Assembly (NCBI RefSeq): GCF_900460245.1
Contig: NZ_UHIP01000002.1
Location: 372,001 to 436,000, forward strand
DNA: 64,000 nt
Source: Vibrio fluvialis
GTDB taxonomy: Bacteria > Pseudomonadota > Gammaproteobacteria > Enterobacterales > Vibrionaceae
Direction: 5' to 3'
Every line of letters starts with the position of its first letter. The first letter of the stretch is position 1. Positions 44,759 through 53,691 of the stretch are shown here, in pieces. A program made the translations under genes and the position numbers. The notes below the pieces were generated by a model that was not told where the DNA came from, did no database searches, and worked only from the letters and a program-made list of their open reading frames with translations.

Positions 44759-46294
44759 ATGGGTAAAGGGATGTTACGTACACCGAAGAAAATTGTTGTC
44801 CTGCTGGTTTTACTACCCGTTGCCCTCTTTTCTCTGTCGATTCCAATTTTGGAACGGCAGTATTCCCTTTATCTGCTTAACCATAAAATGGATGAAGTCA
44901 GCCAGTTCCTTGATACCCGAAGCACAGCGCTGAACGACATGATGCTGCAACAAGCCGAACAGTTACGTTTTGATTGCAGTGATGACGATATGAGCCTGAT
45001 GCGCAACCCGAACTATTACAACAAGTTCGTGCGCATCATCGGCATCATCGGGGCTGATGGAAAAACCTGTTCAACCGTTGGCATGTATCTGGTTGAAAGT
45101 GAATTGGAAGGCGTTCGCATACCCGCTACTGGCTTCTACATGTCGACCACTCCGGAGTATGAGCATAGCGAGAGCGAGCTGCTGGTCAGTTATCGACACA
45201 ATGGCAATACCGTCTATTGGGTACTTTATGGTGGCTGGGGTCAGGACATTCTCAAAACGCCATGCCTCGACTGCTTCTTCATGACTTTTAAGTTTCTCGA
45301 CTCTTCCTTGGAACACATGAAAATCAAACGCGGTGATCCTGATATCGCCAAACAGGCATCGCGGATTTCCATCGCTATTCAGAGCAGCGATACTCAGATC
45401 ATCAGCCAGATAACGCTCTCTGCCGGCGATAAACTGCATCACTACGCGCTGAGGCAACTAATTATTTGGGGCATCCCGCTCAGCCTGATACTCGGCATCA
45501 TGATTGGCTTTGGTTATTTTATGCTGCGTAACTATCGCAACTCAATTGAAGGACTGATTGAGGTCGCCATCCGTGACAATGAGTTTGTTCCTTTTTATCA
45601 GCCGATTGTCGATAGTCGGGATGGCCGTATTGTCGGGTTTGAGGTGCTGTTGCGTTGGCAACGAGGTAACGAATGGGTTGCGCCCAGCCAATTCATTCAG
45701 GTAGCAGAAACCACGGGGTTGATTATCCCAATCACTGAACAACTGCTGAAAAAAGTGTTGGGAGATATGACCAGGCTGAACATGGAGCAATGGGTGAGTA
45801 TCAATCTGGTCGCCGAACACGTTGAAACAGAGATTCTGTTTAATCTGCTGGAAAGGCTGAACTGGCCTCGGCCTCGACAAATCCAGTTTGAAATTACTGA
45901 ACGTGTACCGATCAAAAACCTGCATTTTGCCGACGCCATGATTCAGCGCCTGACTCAGCACGGCTATCAGTTCAAAATTGATGATTTTGGGACCGGATAT
46001 GGCGGCTTTTCCTATTTGCAAAAACTGCAGATAGACAGCATCAAAATCGACAAGATGTTCATCGATACCATCGAAACCACCGACGTTAAACGTAATATTC
46101 TCGATTCCATCATCGCCTCTGCGCGTGAAACGGACATTGAAGTGATTGCCGAAGGCGTGGAAACACAAAAACAAGTAGAGTATCTGACTCAGCGCGGTGT
46201 CTATTTGATTCAGGGGTTTGTTTACTTTAAACCGATGCCGCTGGCACAAGTGCTGCAACATCTGAAAAGTCCAATCGGTTCCGAATCTGCATAA
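44759..46294 (+). CDS. CSS-motif EAL-domain cyclic-di-GMP phosphodiesterase
   Basis: 511 residues. Two transmembrane helices (about 12-30 and 235-258) bracket a periplasmic CSS-motif sensor with the conserved DGKTCSTVG, whose Cys controls the enzyme in this family. The EAL domain fills about 270-500; its signature reads EVLLRW instead of EALLRW, while INL, FEITER, DDFGTGYGG, KIDKMFI and AEGVET are all present, so it should be active against c-di-GMP. Single gene followed by a strong terminator. The start at 44759 has no clear ribosome site; ATG at 44771 is the alternative. Confidence 0.93.
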   Translation: MGKGMLRTPKKIVVLLVLLPVALFSLSIPILERQYSLYLLNHKMDEVSQFLDTRSTALNDMMLQQAEQLRFDCSDDDMSLMRNPNYYNKFVRIIGIIGADGKTCSTVGMYLVESELEGVRIPATGFYMSTTPEYEHSESELLVSYRHNGNTVYWVLYGGWGQDILKTPCLDCFFMTFKFLDSSLEHMKIKRGDPDIAKQASRISIAIQSSDTQIISQITLSAGDKLHHYALRQLIIWGIPLSLILGIMIGFGYFMLRNYRNSIEGLIEVAIRDNEFVPFYQPIVDSRDGRIVGFEVLLRWQRGNEWVAPSQFIQVAETTGLIIPITEQLLKKVLGDMTRLNMEQWVSINLVAEHVETEILFNLLERLNWPRPRQIQFEITERVPIKNLHFADAMIQRLTQHGYQFKIDDFGTGYGGFSYLQKLQIDSIKIDKMFIDTIETTDVKRNILDSIIASARETDIEVIAEGVETQKQVEYLTQRGVYLIQGFVYFKPMPLAQVLQHLKSPIGSESA

Positions 46295-46297
46295 AAA

Positions 46298-46317
46298 AGC
46301 CCGGCATCAGCCGGGCT
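46298..46317. terminator. Terminator between the EAL gene and the aldo/keto reductase gene
   Basis: AGCCCGGC, loop ATCA, GCCGGGCT, preceded by six A. The A-run makes it strongest for the minus-strand reductase gene; it lies between convergent genes. Confidence 0.85.
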
Positions 46318-46336
46318 GTCTACTCATGATGAATGT

Positions 46337-47137
46337 TTAATCCCACTCAGGTGCAAAGTCCGGATTGGCCAATCGATGGTTGCGATCCAGCGTCGCGATG
46401 CGCGCCATGTCATCGTCACTCAGCGTCACGTTCACGTACGCCAGATTGCTCTCGATATTGGCACGTTTGGTGGACGATGGAATGGTGACAAACTCGTTGG
46501 CCGCCATCCACGCCAGCACCACTTGCGCGGGTGTGGCTTGATGAGCGGCAGCAATCTCTTGAATCACCGCATCTTTCAGCACATCACCGTAAGCAAACGG
46601 CATGTAGCCAGTCACGATGATGTTGTGCGCGCGGCAAAACTCCACCACTGCGCGGTTTTGCAGGTAAGGGTGCACTTCCACCTGGTTGGTGTAAATCACG
46701 CCTTCGCCAAGAATCTCGATCGCCTGTTGCATCTGCGCCACAGTAAAGTTCGACACGCCGATCTGTTTCGCTAAACCAAGATCCTGCGCTTCTTTGAGAC
46801 ATTGCAGATACTCGTCCATCGCCACGGCGTTGTCTGTGAGCGGCCAGTGGATCAGCAGTAAATCCACGTAGTCGGTTTGCAAATCGCTCAGGCTCTGTTT
46901 CAGGCTTGGCAAGAATGCCGCTTTGCTCAGTTTGTCCATCCAGATTTTGGTGGTCAAGAACAGCTTATCGCGTGCCACACCCGAAGCGGCGATCGCCTCA
47001 CCCACTTCTTCTTCGTTGCCATAGATCTGCGCGGTATCGATGTGGCGGTAACCCGCCTCAAGCGCCATAGTCACAGAATGAAACGCGTCTTCCCCTTTCA
47101 GGCGGAAGGTCCCCGCACCAAGCTGAGGTATTTTCAT
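46337..47137 (-). CDS. dkgB: Aldo/keto reductase, 2,5-diketogluconate reductase B type
   Basis: 266 residues starting MKIPQLGAGTFRLKGEDAF, with AAAGGA nine bases upstream; the frame is open to 47257 but enters nemA-like sequence there. Catalytic tetrad: Asp and Tyr in HIDTAQIYGNE, Lys in LTTKIWM, His in LLLIHWP. NADPH site at PSSTKRANIESN. DkgB-type enzymes reduce methylglyoxal and diketogluconate. It follows the old yellow enzyme gene on the same strand by 38 bases. Confidence 0.9.
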   Translation of the reverse strand: MKIPQLGAGTFRLKGEDAFHSVTMALEAGYRHIDTAQIYGNEEEVGEAIAASGVARDKLFLTTKIWMDKLSKAAFLPSLKQSLSDLQTDYVDLLLIHWPLTDNAVAMDEYLQCLKEAQDLGLAKQIGVSNFTVAQMQQAIEILGEGVIYTNQVEVHPYLQNRAVVEFCRAHNIIVTGYMPFAYGDVLKDAVIQEIAAAHQATPAQVVLAWMAANEFVTIPSSTKRANIESNLAYVNVTLSDDDMARIATLDRNHRLANPDFAPEWD

Positions 47138-47175
47138 TGTTAACTTTCCTTTCTCTTCATTTTTATTGGTATGCA

Positions 47176-48276
47176 TTACGCGGCGCTGTAGGTTGGGTAG
47201 TCGATCAATCCTTTCCCGGCGCCGCCAAACAGGGTGTCTGGGTCGTGTTTCGCCCACGGCTGCCCCAACTGAATGCGTGAAGGCAAATCTGGGTTGGCGA
47301 CAAACGGACGACCAAAGCCAATCAAATCAGCCAAGCCCGATTGCACTGCTTGTTCCGCGCGTTCTGCGGTGTATTTGCCGGCATAAATGATCGCGCCAGA
47401 GAACACATCGCGCAGTGCACGTTTGAAGTCTTGTGGCATCAGCGGCGCATCTTCCCAGTCGGCTTCAGCAATGTGCAGATAGGCAATATCGTGCTGGTTG
47501 AGCAGTTTGGCTGCCGCCACGTACGTTTCTTCCGGGTGATCATCCACCGTACCATTGAGCGTGGTCAGGGGCGCCAGCCGAACGCCGACGCGATCCGCGC
47601 CAATCGCGTCACACAGCGCAGTCACCACTTCGTCCAAAAAGCGCAGGCGGTTGGTTAAGCTGCCACCGTATTCATCGGTGCGATGGTTCGATTGTGAGTC
47701 AATGAATTGGTTGATCAGGTAACCGTTCGCCGCGTGCAGTTCAATGCCGTCAAAGCCCGCCAGCAACGCATTTTTGGCCGCCTGACCAAACTGAGCCACC
47801 ACGTGTTGGATGTCATTGTGTGTCATTTCACGCGGCTTAACCACATCGACAAATCCCGGTGCATCGGTGCCGTTATCGATGAACACTTTGACGTTTTCCG
47901 CTTTGATGGCCGACGCTGAAATCGGCTGCTCGCCACCGATGTTATCCGGGTGCGTCACGCGGCCAACATGCCACAATTGCGCGAACATCAGGCCGCCTTC
48001 GGCGTGCACGGCGTCGGTCACTTTGCGCCAACCAGCGATTTGTTCGTCACTGTAGATGCCCGGTGTCCAGGCATAGCCTTTACCCATCGGTGAAATCTGT
48101 GTGCCTTCACCAATGATTAAGCCCGCGCTGGCACGTTGGGCGTAATAAGTTGCCATCAAGTCATTGGCAACATCACCCGGCTGCGAAGCACGCGAACGCG
48201 TCATCGGCGGCATGACAATACGGTTGGCTAAACGAAAGCGGCCCACTTGCAGTGGTTGAAATAGAGCGTCGGTCAT
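47176..48276 (-). CDS. nemA: Old yellow enzyme-family alkene/N-ethylmaleimide reductase
   Basis: 366 residues, an FMN barrel. Landmarks: NRIVMPPMTRSRA, the HAANGYLINQFIDSQSNHRTD active-site region (split over about 183-204) and YGGSLTNRLRFL, and the C-terminal GFGRPFVANPDLP. Enzymes of this group reduce activated alkenes and nitro compounds with NAD(P)H. It forms a pair with the aldo/keto reductase. No copy of the TetR operator at 33371 was seen upstream, so it is likely regulated by the adjacent LysR gene. Confidence 0.93.
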   Translation of the reverse strand: MTDALFQPLQVGRFRLANRIVMPPMTRSRASQPGDVANDLMATYYAQRASAGLIIGEGTQISPMGKGYAWTPGIYSDEQIAGWRKVTDAVHAEGGLMFAQLWHVGRVTHPDNIGGEQPISASAIKAENVKVFIDNGTDAPGFVDVVKPREMTHNDIQHVVAQFGQAAKNALLAGFDGIELHAANGYLINQFIDSQSNHRTDEYGGSLTNRLRFLDEVVTALCDAIGADRVGVRLAPLTTLNGTVDDHPEETYVAAAKLLNQHDIAYLHIAEADWEDAPLMPQDFKRALRDVFSGAIIYAGKYTAERAEQAVQSGLADLIGFGRPFVANPDLPSRIQLGQPWAKHDPDTLFGGAGKGLIDYPTYSAA

Positions 48277-48423
48277 AGGGTTCCCCTTGATGTTTCGGGC
48301 CAGAGCCTCTGGTTCACAAAGAACGCAGAGTCACTCAGCGATGGGACCATGCTAACCGCCGCGCCGCAGCAGATTAAGTGGCAAAAAGACAAAACATTTT
48401 TGTGCTTTTTGCAAAAGTGAGGT

Positions 48424-49311
48424 TCAGAGAGTGAACTTAGGCTGGATGAAATCGATAAAGGCCGAAATACGGCGCGCCACATTGGATGACTTGTAGTACA
48501 CCGCGTTGATCAGTTCCCGGTCGGAATGCAGCTTGCGGTGCGAATCCAGCAGGGCGACCAAACGACCAGCCGCGATGTCCTCTTTGACCATAAAGCCCGA
48601 CAGACAAGCAATACCGTTGCCCGCGATGACTAACTGACGCACCGTTTCCCCACTGCTGCAAGCGATGGTCGGCTCAATGAACTCAACCCCATGCAGCGGC
48701 CAGATATTTAACGTGCGCGGCGACGTAAAACCGACAATATCGTGGTGATGCAGCTCTGGCGGCGAGGCTGGAAATCCGCGCCGGGCGAGATAATCCGGTG
48801 ACGCCACCACATACAGCGCGCTCTTACCCAACGGCCGGGCATGCAGGGTTGAATCACTGAGCTTTCCGATACGAATCGCCACATCGGTACGCTTTTCCAG
48901 CAAATCGACAAAGCCTTCATTGGAGGTCAGTTCCAGCTCAATATCCGGATACGCTGCATGAAACTCACGCACCAACGGCACCAGTTGATGCAGCATAAAT
49001 GGGCTGGCAGCATCGACGCGCAATTCGCCTTTGGGTAACTCGCCGCGCGAAACAATGTCTTCTTCCGCCTGGCGCAGATGTTGCAGCCCGGAGCGTACCG
49101 ATTCCACAAAGCGTTTGCCCTCTTCGGTCAGTTCCAGCCGCCGCGTAGTGCGGTTTAAAATTGTGATGCCCAGTTGCTGCTCAAGCCGACTAACGGCACG
49201 CGACACTTTCGCCACCTGCACATCCATCACCTCAGCCGCCTGTGAAAAGCTGCCGCTATCGACCACGGTGATGAGAATTTCCAAATCGTCCGAACGAGTC
49301 AGCATACGCAC
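48424..49311 (-). CDS. LysR-family regulator
   Basis: 295 residues with the LysR helix-turn-helix (SFSQAAEVMDVQVAKVSRAVSRLE, about 21-44) and an effector domain typical of the aaeR/dmlR-like group (RTTRRLELTEEG, LEKRTDVAIRIG, LYVVASPDYLARRG). It lies upstream of nemA-dkgB on the same strand and is divergent from an MFS exporter gene. It could control either or both. Confidence 0.92.
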   Translation of the reverse strand: MRMLTRSDDLEILITVVDSGSFSQAAEVMDVQVAKVSRAVSRLEQQLGITILNRTTRRLELTEEGKRFVESVRSGLQHLRQAEEDIVSRGELPKGELRVDAASPFMLHQLVPLVREFHAAYPDIELELTSNEGFVDLLEKRTDVAIRIGKLSDSTLHARPLGKSALYVVASPDYLARRGFPASPPELHHHDIVGFTSPRTLNIWPLHGVEFIEPTIACSSGETVRQLVIAGNGIACLSGFMVKEDIAAGRLVALLDSHRKLHSDRELINAVYYKSSNVARRISAFIDFIQPKFTL

Positions 49312-49446
49312 TCCATTTATTGCAAAAATTACAAAATTGTTTTGCTAATACTAGCGTTTTTCACAAATAAAAGCTCAACAATAATGCTCGGCATAGTACA
49401 GCCCACTTCCCGTTGTCACGGTGAAGTACAACAAGGAAATCAATCT

Positions 49447-50628
49447 ATGCCTATCGCTCTATTTGCTCTTACACTCAGTGCGTTTGCCATCGGCACCACT
49501 GAATTTGCCATGGTCGGTTTGATCCCGACCATGGCCAATGATCTTAACGTCTCCCTGCCCTCTGCTGGCTTGCTGGTCAGCCTGTATGCGTTGGGCGTCG
49601 CCATCGGCGCGCCCGTGCTGACGGCCTTAACCGGTAGCTGGAATCGCAAACGCGTACTGCTGTCGGTGATGGCGCTGTTTGTCTTGGGGAACTTGCTGGC
49701 CTGGCAGTCTCCGGGTTATTCCACCTTGATTCTGGCCCGTATTCTGACTGGCCTTGCGCACGGGGTGTTCTTCTCCATCGGTTCCACCATCGCCACCGGA
49801 CTGGTCGCCAAAGACAAAGCCGCCAGCGCGATCGCGATTATGTTTACCGGCCTGACCGTAGCACTGGTCACAGGCGTGCCGCTGGGGACTTATATCGGCC
49901 AAACTTTTGGTTGGCAGACCACCTTTTTGATCGTCGCCGTTTTGGGTCTGCTGGCCCTGATTGGCAGTGCGTTTTTGGTACCGGGCAATCTGCCACAACC
50001 CCCACAAACCTCACTGTCTGAGCAGGTTAAAGTACTGGCACAGCCTCGTCTGCTGTTAGTGTTTGCTATCACCGCGCTGGGTTACGGCGGCACATTTACC
50101 GCATTTACCTTTATTGCACCGATTCTGGAAAACGTGTCTGGCTTTGCTTCAACCACCATCAGTATTTTGATGCTGGTGTACGGCGTCTCTGTGGCGGTCG
50201 GTAACATTTGGGGCGGGAAACTGGCCGATAAGCATGGTCCAACCCGCGCGCTGACCATCATTTTCACCGGCCTGAGCCTGATTCTGCTGCTGTTCACTTT
50301 TGCTGCGCCGCACCCTGTCGCCGCCGTGCTGATGGTCCTGATTTGGGGCGCCTTCGCATTCGGTAACGTACCGGGCTTGCAGGTGTATGTGGTCAAACTG
50401 GCTGAACACTACACACCGAAAGCGGTTGATGTGGCATCGGGTCTGAACATCGCCGCGTTTAACGTCGGCATTGCGCTCGGTTCATGGGGTGGCAGTATCG
50501 TAGTGAAACAATCAGGACTGATGACCACGCCGTGGGTCGGCGCGCTGATCGTTGCCGGTGCGCTGCTGCTTACCCGCTTGAGTCATCGTCTGGATCAGCG
50601 CCAGCCCAAGTTTGCCCGCTCACTGTAA
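49447..50628 (+). CDS. MFS efflux transporter (YdhP/arabinose-efflux type)
   Basis: 393 residues starting MPIALFALTLSAFAIGTTEF with twelve transmembrane helices. The GTTEFAMVGLIPTMAND opening and GVAIGAPVLTALTG-x-WNRKRVLL loop mark the DHA1 12-TM efflux group. AAGGA lies about ten bases upstream; the open frame reaching 49342 is not credible as protein. Divergent from the LysR gene. Substrate unknown. Confidence 0.9.
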   Translation: MPIALFALTLSAFAIGTTEFAMVGLIPTMANDLNVSLPSAGLLVSLYALGVAIGAPVLTALTGSWNRKRVLLSVMALFVLGNLLAWQSPGYSTLILARILTGLAHGVFFSIGSTIATGLVAKDKAASAIAIMFTGLTVALVTGVPLGTYIGQTFGWQTTFLIVAVLGLLALIGSAFLVPGNLPQPPQTSLSEQVKVLAQPRLLLVFAITALGYGGTFTAFTFIAPILENVSGFASTTISILMLVYGVSVAVGNIWGGKLADKHGPTRALTIIFTGLSLILLLFTFAAPHPVAAVLMVLIWGAFAFGNVPGLQVYVVKLAEHYTPKAVDVASGLNIAAFNVGIALGSWGGSIVVKQSGLMTTPWVGALIVAGALLLTRLSHRLDQRQPKFARSL

Positions 50629-50640
50629 TTCATCTGCCCA

Positions 50641-50658
50641 AGCCCTCATTTGAGGGCT
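50641..50658 (+). terminator. Terminator after the MFS gene
   Basis: AGCCCTCA, loop TT, TGAGGGCT followed by six T. Confidence 0.9.
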
Positions 50659-50723
50659 TTTTTCATTGGCTTCCTGCCACGTCGTTTTACAATGTCACCC
50701 TGTGTTTTCACTGGTGTGACCCG

Positions 50724-51269
50724 ATGAATTACTTCCTTCTGACCGACAATCTGCTGCGCCACGACCACTTGCGCATGCGCTGCCTGCGTGCGGTGCAATC
50801 GCTGAATCTGCCCGATTGCTATCTCGGCGCCGGATTTCTGCGCAACGCCATCTGGGATTCGTTGCATGACAAACGTGAGATGACGCCGCTCAACGATGTG
50901 GATGTGGTTTATTTTGACCGTGATGATTGCTCACCCGACACCGAGCAGCAGTGGCAACATCGGCTCAGTCATCTGGTGCCAGAGATTCACTGGGAAGTAC
51001 GTAATCAGGCAAGAATGCACCTAAAACATGGTCACGCACCGTACGCCAGTTGCGGCGATGGGATTGCCCGTTGGGTGGAAGTGCAGACGTGTGTCGGTGT
51101 GCGTCTGGAGGCCGATGACCACCTGCACTTTTTTGCGCCCTTTGGTCTGGAAGAAAACTGGTCGTTACGGGTGAGCATGAATCCCGATTTCCCGCAGCCT
51201 GAGGTCTTTCGGCGGCGAATTGCGAACAAGCACTGGCTGACGCTGTGGCCTGAATTGCGTGTGAAGTAA
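50724..51269 (+). CDS. Nucleotidyltransferase-like protein (DUF925 type)
   Basis: 181 residues starting MNYFLLTDNLLRHDHLRM. The GAGFLRNAIWDSLH and LNDVDVVYFD segments give the GG/GA...DxD pattern of a minimal nucleotidyltransferase fold; C-terminal RIANKHWLTLWPEL fits the family. The frame is open upstream to 50484, inside the MFS gene, so the ATG after the terminator is chosen. Function unknown. Confidence 0.85.
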   Translation: MNYFLLTDNLLRHDHLRMRCLRAVQSLNLPDCYLGAGFLRNAIWDSLHDKREMTPLNDVDVVYFDRDDCSPDTEQQWQHRLSHLVPEIHWEVRNQARMHLKHGHAPYASCGDGIARWVEVQTCVGVRLEADDHLHFFAPFGLEENWSLRVSMNPDFPQPEVFRRRIANKHWLTLWPELRVK

Positions 51270-51296
51270 AACGGCTCATCACAAGGAAGAGCCGTT
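51270..51296. terminator. Possible terminator between convergent genes
   Basis: AACGGCTC (51270-51277) and GAGCCGTT (51289-51296) with an 11-base loop and no clear T-run; placed between the nucleotidyltransferase-like gene and the EamA gene. Confidence 0.5.
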
Positions 51297-51303
51297 CAAT
51301 CAG

Positions 51304-52257
51304 TTAGTCGGGTTTGACGGTGGGGTTGAGGCTGACCCGACGACGCGTCAGCAACTGCTTGATCCAGCCATGGCCGCTGACCAGCACAATGCCTGCAATC
51401 ACCATGGCGGAGCCATACAGGAAGCCTGCTTCAATCGTTTCACCCAGAATCAGGCCGCCTAATACCACGCCGTAGAGCGGGGTCATAAACGACAGCACGC
51501 CAAGGCGTGAGGCAATGTAAGTATTGAGCATCCAGAACCAGACCAGAAAGCCGCCAAACGAGATGATCAAAGTTTGAAACGCAACACTGGCGAGCGCCAA
51601 TGGCGTTGGATTGATGGTAAGTTGATCCATCCAAATGGCCGCACCAATCAGAATCACAAACGCCACCACCAGTTGATAGAGCAGCGTCTGCTCAGAAGAG
51701 ACGTAGGCCAGTTTCGAGCTGCGGATCAGCACCGTGGTTAATCCCCATGAGACACCCGCTAGCAATGCCAGAAAATCGCCCCACAACATATCAGGTTGAG
51801 CCGATACCGAAGCTCCCGAATGCCATAAAAACGCTACCGCGATACCAGCAAACGCAAGCAGAATTCCTGCCCACTGCACGGGTGACAGGCGTTCAGAATC
51901 AATCAGAAAATGCAGGATCAGAGCGCTGAACACCGGCGAGGTATAGAGGAAAATCACCGCATGCGACGCTGAGGTATATCGCAGCGCTTCGCCGAGAAAC
52001 AGATATTCCAGCGCGAACAAGGTGCCTACGGCAAGCCCGGCTTTCCAGTTGCCATCAGAAAACACCAGCTTTTTACCCCGCAGCAGCACATACAGCATCA
52101 CCAAGACAGCCGCCATACCAGAGCGCATACCAATTTGTAAAATGGGCGCGATGTCATTGCCTGTGGCCTTTAGTGCGATTTGCTGCAGGCCCATGGTGAA
52201 ACAAAACACCACCATGATACCGAGCGCCATGCCATCAATGGGTTTCCGCGACGTCAT
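51304..52257 (-). CDS. EamA-family (DMT) transporter
   Basis: 317 residues with ten transmembrane helices in two EamA repeats (FCFTMGLQQIALKATG; LALLAGVSWGLTTVLIRSSKLAY). It faces an AraC-family regulator across 105 bases that hold a long inverted repeat, a pairing like nimT/nimR of E. coli. The substrate is unknown; DMT proteins of this type usually export small metabolites or drugs. Confidence 0.9.
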   Translation of the reverse strand: MTSRKPIDGMALGIMVVFCFTMGLQQIALKATGNDIAPILQIGMRSGMAAVLVMLYVLLRGKKLVFSDGNWKAGLAVGTLFALEYLFLGEALRYTSASHAVIFLYTSPVFSALILHFLIDSERLSPVQWAGILLAFAGIAVAFLWHSGASVSAQPDMLWGDFLALLAGVSWGLTTVLIRSSKLAYVSSEQTLLYQLVVAFVILIGAAIWMDQLTINPTPLALASVAFQTLIISFGGFLVWFWMLNTYIASRLGVLSFMTPLYGVVLGGLILGETIEAGFLYGSAMVIAGIVLVSGHGWIKQLLTRRRVSLNPTVKPD

Positions 52258-52292
52258 TGTTACTATCCATATTGTTATGTGTTTTTAACATT

Positions 52293-52338
52293 ATGCGTTG
52301 TCGTGATTCAGACATATAGCTAGAATCTGACAACGCAT
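52293..52338. promoter_or_regulatory. Inverted repeat in the EamA/AraC divergent promoter region
   Basis: ATGCGTTGTC (52293-52302) and GACAACGCAT (52329-52338), perfect 10-base arms with 26 bases between. It lies between the divergent start codons and is a strong candidate for dimer binding by the AraC-family protein. Confidence 0.7.
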
Positions 52339-52362
52339 AGCGTTGATGTGACAGAGTGAGCA

Positions 52363-53154
52363 ATGAGTTTTCCAACTAAACATATGCATATCCCACCATT
52401 CAGCACCGAGCTGCCGGCGCCTTTGGTGTTTCGCACCGCTTGTATGCCCGCCGATGCGGCGTATCCACGCCATAGCCACCCTTGGGGCGAATTCGTTTAC
52501 TCGTTCAGCGGTGTGATGGAAGTGAAAGTCGGCAGCCGCCAGTATCTGACGCCATCACAATATGGCTTGTGGCTGCCACCGAATGTTGAACATCAGGGAC
52601 TAAACCGCTACGAAACCTGCCACAGTTCGCTGTATGTGGATGAAAGCTTGTGCCATCACATGCCGCAGCACACCTGCGCGCTGGAAATCAGTCCGCTGGT
52701 GATCGCGCTACTGGAACATCTGCGCCAAACCCCCATCACGCCGCCTTACCGTGACGAGGAGTTTCGTCTGCTGCAAGTGTTGGTGGAACAGCTGACCCAC
52801 GCCACACCGATTGGCAGCTATCTGCCCACTTCCACCGACCCACTGCTTGGCAAAGTGCTGACGTGGCTGGAGCAGGATCCCGCCAGCAACGCCTCATTGC
52901 AAACACTGGCCAAGCAAGCCCACACCACTGAACGTACTCTGATGCGCCGTGCCCAGCGCGATTTAGGCATTTCGGTGTCGGAATGGCGTCAGCGCCTGCG
53001 CGTGGTTAAGGCCATGCCAATGCTCGAAGCGGGCGATAAAGTGGAGAACATCGCCCATGATCTCGGCTACGCCAGCGCGTCTGCGTTCATTGCCATGTTC
53101 CGTCGCTTGATGGGCGTCACTCCGGATGAATACCGTCGCAATCTCGGTGCCTGA
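52363..53154 (+). CDS. AraC-family regulator with cupin domain (NimR-like)
   Basis: 263 residues. An N-terminal cupin-like sensor (YPRHSHPWGEFVYSFSGVME, about 32-51) is followed by two helix-turn-helices of the AraC type (ASLQTLAKQAHTTERTLMRR and KVENIAHDLGYASASAFIAM, with MGVTPDEYRR). Divergent from the EamA exporter, which it probably controls through the inverted repeat at 52293-52338. Confidence 0.92.
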   Translation: MSFPTKHMHIPPFSTELPAPLVFRTACMPADAAYPRHSHPWGEFVYSFSGVMEVKVGSRQYLTPSQYGLWLPPNVEHQGLNRYETCHSSLYVDESLCHHMPQHTCALEISPLVIALLEHLRQTPITPPYRDEEFRLLQVLVEQLTHATPIGSYLPTSTDPLLGKVLTWLEQDPASNASLQTLAKQAHTTERTLMRRAQRDLGISVSEWRQRLRVVKAMPMLEAGDKVENIAHDLGYASASAFIAMFRRLMGVTPDEYRRNLGA

Positions 53155-53241
53155 AGAGAGTAAATTGGAATCGGCATCATGGAGAAACAGCGCGCTATCG
53201 CCCATAATCAGCCCATTGGAAACGTCACAAGGATGAATATT

Positions 53242-53616
53242 ATGCCAACCTTCAACTGGAAAGCCGCTTGTCTGACTCTGCTGCTGACACTGCCCGCAGG
53301 TCCGTTACTGGCTTCTGAACGCTCAGAACTGGCGTGGCAATTGATCGATAGCGGCGCTTTGGTAGTAGATGTGCGCACGCCGGATGAGTTTGCCGAGGGC
53401 CATTTAGATAACGCCCACAATATTCCGCTCAGTGATGTCGCGACTGGTTTTTCGTCGATTGATAAACACCAGCCGATCGTGGTCTATTGTCGCAGCGGAA
53501 ACCGCTCTGCTATGGCGATGCAGGCGCTGCTAGAACAAGGCTTTACCAACGTGCACAACGGCGGCGGCCTGAATGAAATGCAGGAAACCCGCTTGGAGCT
53601 GACGCCGCTCAACTAA
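53242..53616 (+). CDS. Periplasmic rhodanese-like protein (PspE type)
   Basis: 124 residues starting MPTFNWKAACLTLLLTLPAG with a signal peptide ending near LLAS. One rhodanese domain with the active-site loop VVYCRSGNRSA, whose Cys carries the persulfide. Short single-domain secreted rhodaneses like PspE move sulfane sulfur in the periplasm. The ATG at 53242 has AAGG nine bases upstream; the earlier ATG at 53233 abuts that site. A strong terminator follows. Confidence 0.9.
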   Translation: MPTFNWKAACLTLLLTLPAGPLLASERSELAWQLIDSGALVVDVRTPDEFAEGHLDNAHNIPLSDVATGFSSIDKHQPIVVYCRSGNRSAMAMQALLEQGFTNVHNGGGLNEMQETRLELTPLN

Positions 53617-53640
53617 GCTCAAATGGCCATATCAGACCGA

Positions 53641-53668
53641 AAAAAAGCACGCCACGGCGTGCTTTTTT
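53641..53668 (+). terminator. Terminator after the rhodanese gene
   Basis: AAAAAAGCACGCC, short loop AC, GGCGTGCTTTTTT. It lies between the convergent rhodanese and amidohydrolase genes and can serve both. Confidence 0.92.
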
Positions 53669-53691
53669 AATTCCTCAGTGTCAGTCATTAC

